Shown piece by piece: positions 5,999-8,084 of a stretch of 8,084 bases of DNA. The stretch comes from Desulfobulbaceae bacterium (lineage in GTDB: Bacteria > Desulfobacterota > Desulfobulbia > Desulfobulbales > Desulfocapsaceae). Below the pieces are notes generated by a model. The model was not told the origin of the DNA and made no database searches. It saw only the letters and a list, made by a program, of their open reading frames with translations. The translations under genes and the position numbers were made by a program. Location: assembly GCA_003509305.1 (NCBI GenBank), contig DOMU01000203.1, positions 1 through 8,084 of the forward strand, given 5' to 3'. Each line of letters opens with the position of its first letter. Position 1 is the stretch's first letter.

Positions 5999-6147
5999 AA
6001 GTTGAAGGCGGCGGCAGCATGGCTTTCGGGATCGCCCAAGGGGCGGTGACGAGTGCTGATAAGACCATTATCAGCCACCACTTTCCGATGAAACCCGTGC
6101 CACGCGGCGGCTATCCACCTCCACCGAGCCTGTCACATGCTTGCTGA
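5995..6147 (+). CDS. Possible 50-residue leader frame between cbiK and bioB
   Basis: A GTG at 5995 overlaps the cbiK stop (GTGA) and opens a 50-codon frame that ends at TGA 6145-6147, just past the bioB ATG (6137). It therefore overlaps both neighbours. That geometry would allow translation to be passed from cbiK to bioB, which has almost no ribosome binding site of its own. The product (Gly-rich start, Pro-rich end with PPPPS) is not recognised and looks weakly protein-like. It may be chance. Confidence 0.2.
   Translation: MKVEGGGSMAFGIAQGAVTSADKTIISHHFPMKPVPRGGYPPPPSLSHAC
6053..6078. promoter_or_regulatory. Strong hairpin/dyad in the cbiK-bioB gap
   Basis: CTGATAA (6056-6062) and TTATCAG (6068-6074) form a perfect inverted repeat with a 5-base spacer. 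GTG (6053-6055) and CAC (6076-6078) extend it to 10 pairs with one bulged C. No T tract follows, so it is a weak terminator candidate at best. It could be an operator or an RNA processing or stability element. It does not match the BirA operator or, as I recall them, the BioR or BioQ sites. Confidence 0.45.
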
Positions 6148-7084
6148 AGAAATCATTGAAGGCCGCCGCCTGAGTCTTGACGAAGCCTTGACTCTCGCGG
6201 CAAATGAAACGGCTGCCAGTCTCTTCGCCCTGGCCGATTTTCTGCGCCGCCGTTTCTGTGGCAACCGCGCCGATCTCTGTTCAATCATGAATGCCAAGTC
6301 CGGCAAGTGTCCGGAAGATTGTGCTTTTTGCGCTCAGTCCGCGCATTATCAAAATGCCGTGACCGATAGCTATGATCGCATTGATGCCGATGCGGCCGTC
6401 GCCATGGCCAAAGCGAACCAGGCCGCTGGCGTAAGCCGTTTTTCCCTGGTCACCGCCGGGCGTGAGCTGAGCGAGGGGCAATTGGCGCACTGCCTGGCCA
6501 TTTTCGAGCGGCTTGGCAAGGAGGTGTCGTTGTCGCTGTGCGCTTCAATGGGTTTTCTCACGCCGGGTAAGGCGGCGCAGCTGTACGCGGCTGGCGTGCG
6601 GCGCTACCACTGCAATTTGGAAACCAGCCGGGAGTTCTTCCCACGCATTTGCACCAGCCACCGCTGGGAGGATAAGATCGCCACCTTGGCTGTCGCCCGC
6701 GATGCCGGGCTGGAGCTTTGCTCCGGCGGCATCATCGGCATGGGTGAAAGCCGCCGCGACCGCTTGTCGCTGGCCATCGCGCTGCGCGAAGCTGGTGTCC
6801 AATCCATTCCGGTCAACATCCTCAACCCGATCCCCGGCACGCCGCTGGCCGAGGTACCGCCGCTGCCGAGAGAAGAAATTGTACTTACCATCGCCATGTT
6901 CCGTATCCTCGTACCGGAAGCCGCCATCCGCACCGCCGGTGGGCGTTCGCTGCTCGGCGAGGCGCAGGAAGACTGTTTTCGCGCTGGTGCCGGCGGGGCC
7001 ATAGTCGGCAATTACCTCACCACCCCTGGCCGTGACATCGCCAGCGACCGCGCCATGTTTGTCCGTCTGGGTTTTTCCTTGTAA
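6137..7084 (+). CDS. bioB: Biotin synthase (radical SAM), anaerobe-type cysteine pattern
   Basis: This is a 315-residue BioB. The enzyme converts dethiobiotin to biotin by radical SAM chemistry with sulfur insertion, the last step of biotin synthesis in the cytosol. The radical SAM [4Fe-4S] ligands are Cys58, Cys62 and Cys65 in KCPEDCAFCAQS. Further family motifs are YHCNLETSREFF (157-168), LCSGGIIGMGES (194-205), VNILNPIPGTPL (226-237) and IRTAGGR (264-270). Against E. coli BioB, the auxiliary-cluster positions Cys128, Cys188 and Arg260 correspond to Cys135, Cys195 and Arg265, but the Cys97 position is Ser103 (RFSLVTAGRE). Extra cysteines occur at 48 (DLCSIMNAKSGKC) and 159. ATG 6137 fits the family N-terminus, although the ribosome binding site is very weak. 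No other biotin gene is in the window. Confidence 0.96.
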   Translation: MLAEEIIEGRRLSLDEALTLAANETAASLFALADFLRRRFCGNRADLCSIMNAKSGKCPEDCAFCAQSAHYQNAVTDSYDRIDADAAVAMAKANQAAGVSRFSLVTAGRELSEGQLAHCLAIFERLGKEVSLSLCASMGFLTPGKAAQLYAAGVRRYHCNLETSREFFPRICTSHRWEDKIATLAVARDAGLELCSGGIIGMGESRRDRLSLAIALREAGVQSIPVNILNPIPGTPLAEVPPLPREEIVLTIAMFRILVPEAAIRTAGGRSLLGEAQEDCFRAGAGGAIVGNYLTTPGRDIASDRAMFVRLGFSL

Positions 7085-7087
7085 ATT

Positions 7088-7915
7088 TTACACGTGCGGT
7101 CGCAGATAGACATCAAAGCGGCTGTTTGGCATGGTGATGACGTGCGAGGGTTGAGCGTTGGCCAGCCGGGGCGCGCCTTTCGGCCTTTTGACGACGACGC
7201 GTTTCATTGCCACCTCCCTGGCAATGGACAGCAAGGCGGCGCTGTCCTCGTCGTCGCCAATCAATTGGCGTAAGAGGCGCATTTCCTTTTTATGTCGGGC
7301 GCTGTTTTTGCCCGGCGGATACATCGGGTCGAGATAAACGCAGTCCGGCACGGGCGCAAGCGTCGATAAAATGCCTTTGGCGTCGCCAGGTATAAGCCGC
7401 ATCGCGGCGGCTATTTCAGCGGTTCCTGAATGACAGGCCGCGCGGCTGAGGCCATCGGCCAGAAGCGCCGCGATAATGGGCGAGCGTTCGGCCATCGTCA
7501 CCTGACAGCCGAGGCTGGCAAAGACGAAGGCGTCGCCGCCGAAACCGGCGGTGGCGTCGAAGATGCTGGGCCTCTGGCCGTGACCAATGCCGACCGCCCG
7601 CGCCAGCGGCTGCTTGACCGTCCGGTTCACCGCCAGACGAAAGGCGTTTTTGGCGCCGACAAAATTAACACGCAGTGGCCCACTCTTTTCACCGACAACG
7701 GCAAGTGACAGTCCGTTCTCGCCGAGCCTCAGCAAAAGCCTGTTTCCGTCTGTTGTTTCCGCCCAGGCCTGCGGTTCGGCCAGCAGGGGAATCCGTAAAT
7801 TTTCGGCAAGTTTCACCGCTTTTTCGTGTAAAGTATTGCCGCCCACGGTGGAAAAAACCGTCTCCGGTATGAGCACTGGCTGTGACGGCTGGCGAGACAT
7901 TTGGTGTGATATCAT
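7088..7915 (-). CDS. rsmJ: 16S rRNA (guanine-1516 N2)-methyltransferase RsmJ
   Basis: This is an RsmJ-family (formerly YhiQ) SAM-dependent methyltransferase, 275 residues from the chosen start. The E. coli enzyme methylates G1516 of 16S rRNA in the small ribosomal subunit. Visible in order are a variable N-terminal domain ending in ARAVGIG (about 105-111), the SAM-binding loop FDATAGFGGDAFVFASLGC (119-137), the catalytic-type LDPMYPP (195-201) followed by KKEMRLLRQLIG, VVVKRPKGAP (240-249), and the closing RFDVY (266-270). The frame is open from a TTG at 7966. I prefer ATG 7915, because residues before it do not fit the family and would overlap the region expected to hold the kdsB promoter; ATG 7900 is equally possible. 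No start has a good ribosome binding site. Its stop lies 3 bases from the bioB stop, tail to tail. Confidence 0.93.
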   Translation of the reverse strand: MISHQMSRQPSQPVLIPETVFSTVGGNTLHEKAVKLAENLRIPLLAEPQAWAETTDGNRLLLRLGENGLSLAVVGEKSGPLRVNFVGAKNAFRLAVNRTVKQPLARAVGIGHGQRPSIFDATAGFGGDAFVFASLGCQVTMAERSPIIAALLADGLSRAACHSGTAEIAAAMRLIPGDAKGILSTLAPVPDCVYLDPMYPPGKNSARHKKEMRLLRQLIGDDEDSAALLSIAREVAMKRVVVKRPKGAPRLANAQPSHVITMPNSRFDVYLRPHV

Positions 7916-7993
7916 AGGTGGAGTGGTTTTAAGGGAAATGGGTTGCGTGACGGGTGACGCTGACAAAATACTATCTTCACGGAATTGACGATA
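7916..7993. promoter_or_regulatory. Divergent intergenic region rsmJ/kdsB
   Basis: This short gap lies between two genes transcribed outward and must hold promoters for both if the ATG start of rsmJ is right. For kdsB, a weak pair GTGACG (7947-7952) and TACTAT (7969-7974), 16 bases apart, is possible. For rsmJ I could not pick a convincing pair. No operator-like repeat was noticed. Confidence 0.3.
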
Positions 7994-8084
7994 ATGAGAA
8001 AGGAAAAAAGACAGGTGGTTGGTATCATCCCCTCGCGCTACGCTTCCAGCCGTTTTCCAGGAAAGCCGCTGGCGCCGATTGCCG
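7994..8084 (+). CDS. kdsB: 3-deoxy-manno-octulosonate cytidylyltransferase, N-terminus, cut by right edge
   Basis: Only the first 30 residues are present. They carry the nucleotide-binding start of KdsB, VVGIIPSRYASSRFPGKPL (residues 8-26), the pyrophosphorylase-like loop that binds CTP. KdsB makes CMP-Kdo in the cytosol for lipid A-Kdo assembly, which points to a Gram-negative with lipopolysaccharide. ATG 7994 begins MRKEKRQVV, a plausible short basic lead. The only ribosome-site hint is GGA at 7981-7983. The motif is distinctive within the sugar-nucleotidyltransferase group, so KdsB is well supported despite the truncation. A related CMP-sugar synthetase is the only alternative. Confidence 0.87.
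   Translation, partial: MRKEKRQVVGIIPSRYASSRFPGKPLAPIA

Noticed and set aside
1..8084. CRISPR array, insertion sequence, tRNA or rRNA
   Set aside because: I saw no regularly spaced repeats, transposase motifs, terminal inverted repeats with target duplications, tRNA-like cloverleaf ends or rRNA stretches.

Overview
The window looks like a stretch of ordinary chromosome from a Gram-negative anaerobe, most likely a Desulfobacterota (former Deltaproteobacteria) relative. This is an inference from gene content. KdsB implies lipopolysaccharide. Two tandem FeoA proteins with FeoB and a Cys-cluster FeoC, an exported CbiK-type chelatase under a cobalamin riboswitch, and a BioB with an anaerobe-type cysteine pattern all fit that group.

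Layout, left to right: (1) the C-terminal two thirds of a leucyl aminopeptidase (M17 family), cut by the left edge, + strand. (2) A 280-base AT-rich gap with an imperfect dyad overlapping a plausible sigma70-type promoter. (3) A tight ferrous-iron operon, feoA1-feoA2-feoB-feoC, with adjacent or overlapping gene ends. (4) A stretch of about 330 bases with no confident gene, apart from a possible 54-codon frame that overlaps the end of feoC. (5) A promoter, a cobalamin riboswitch and an intrinsic terminator, followed by a signal-peptide-bearing cobaltochelatase (cbiK type). (6) A gap of 138 bases with a strong hairpin, then bioB (biotin synthase). (7) rsmJ (16S rRNA methyltransferase) on the - strand, ending only 3 bases from bioB. 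(8) The first 30 codons of kdsB on the + strand, divergent from rsmJ and cut by the right edge.

The coherent theme of the middle is metal supply. The feo operon brings Fe(II) through the inner membrane, and the riboswitch ties production of an exported tetrapyrrole chelatase to low cobalamin. BioB is itself an iron-sulfur enzyme. I see no mobile element, CRISPR array, tRNA or rRNA, and no clear sign of an entirely new system. The points most worth a second look are the feoA-upstream dyad, the riboswitch/terminator/exported-CbiK unit, the BioB cysteine pattern, and the two small overlapping frames.
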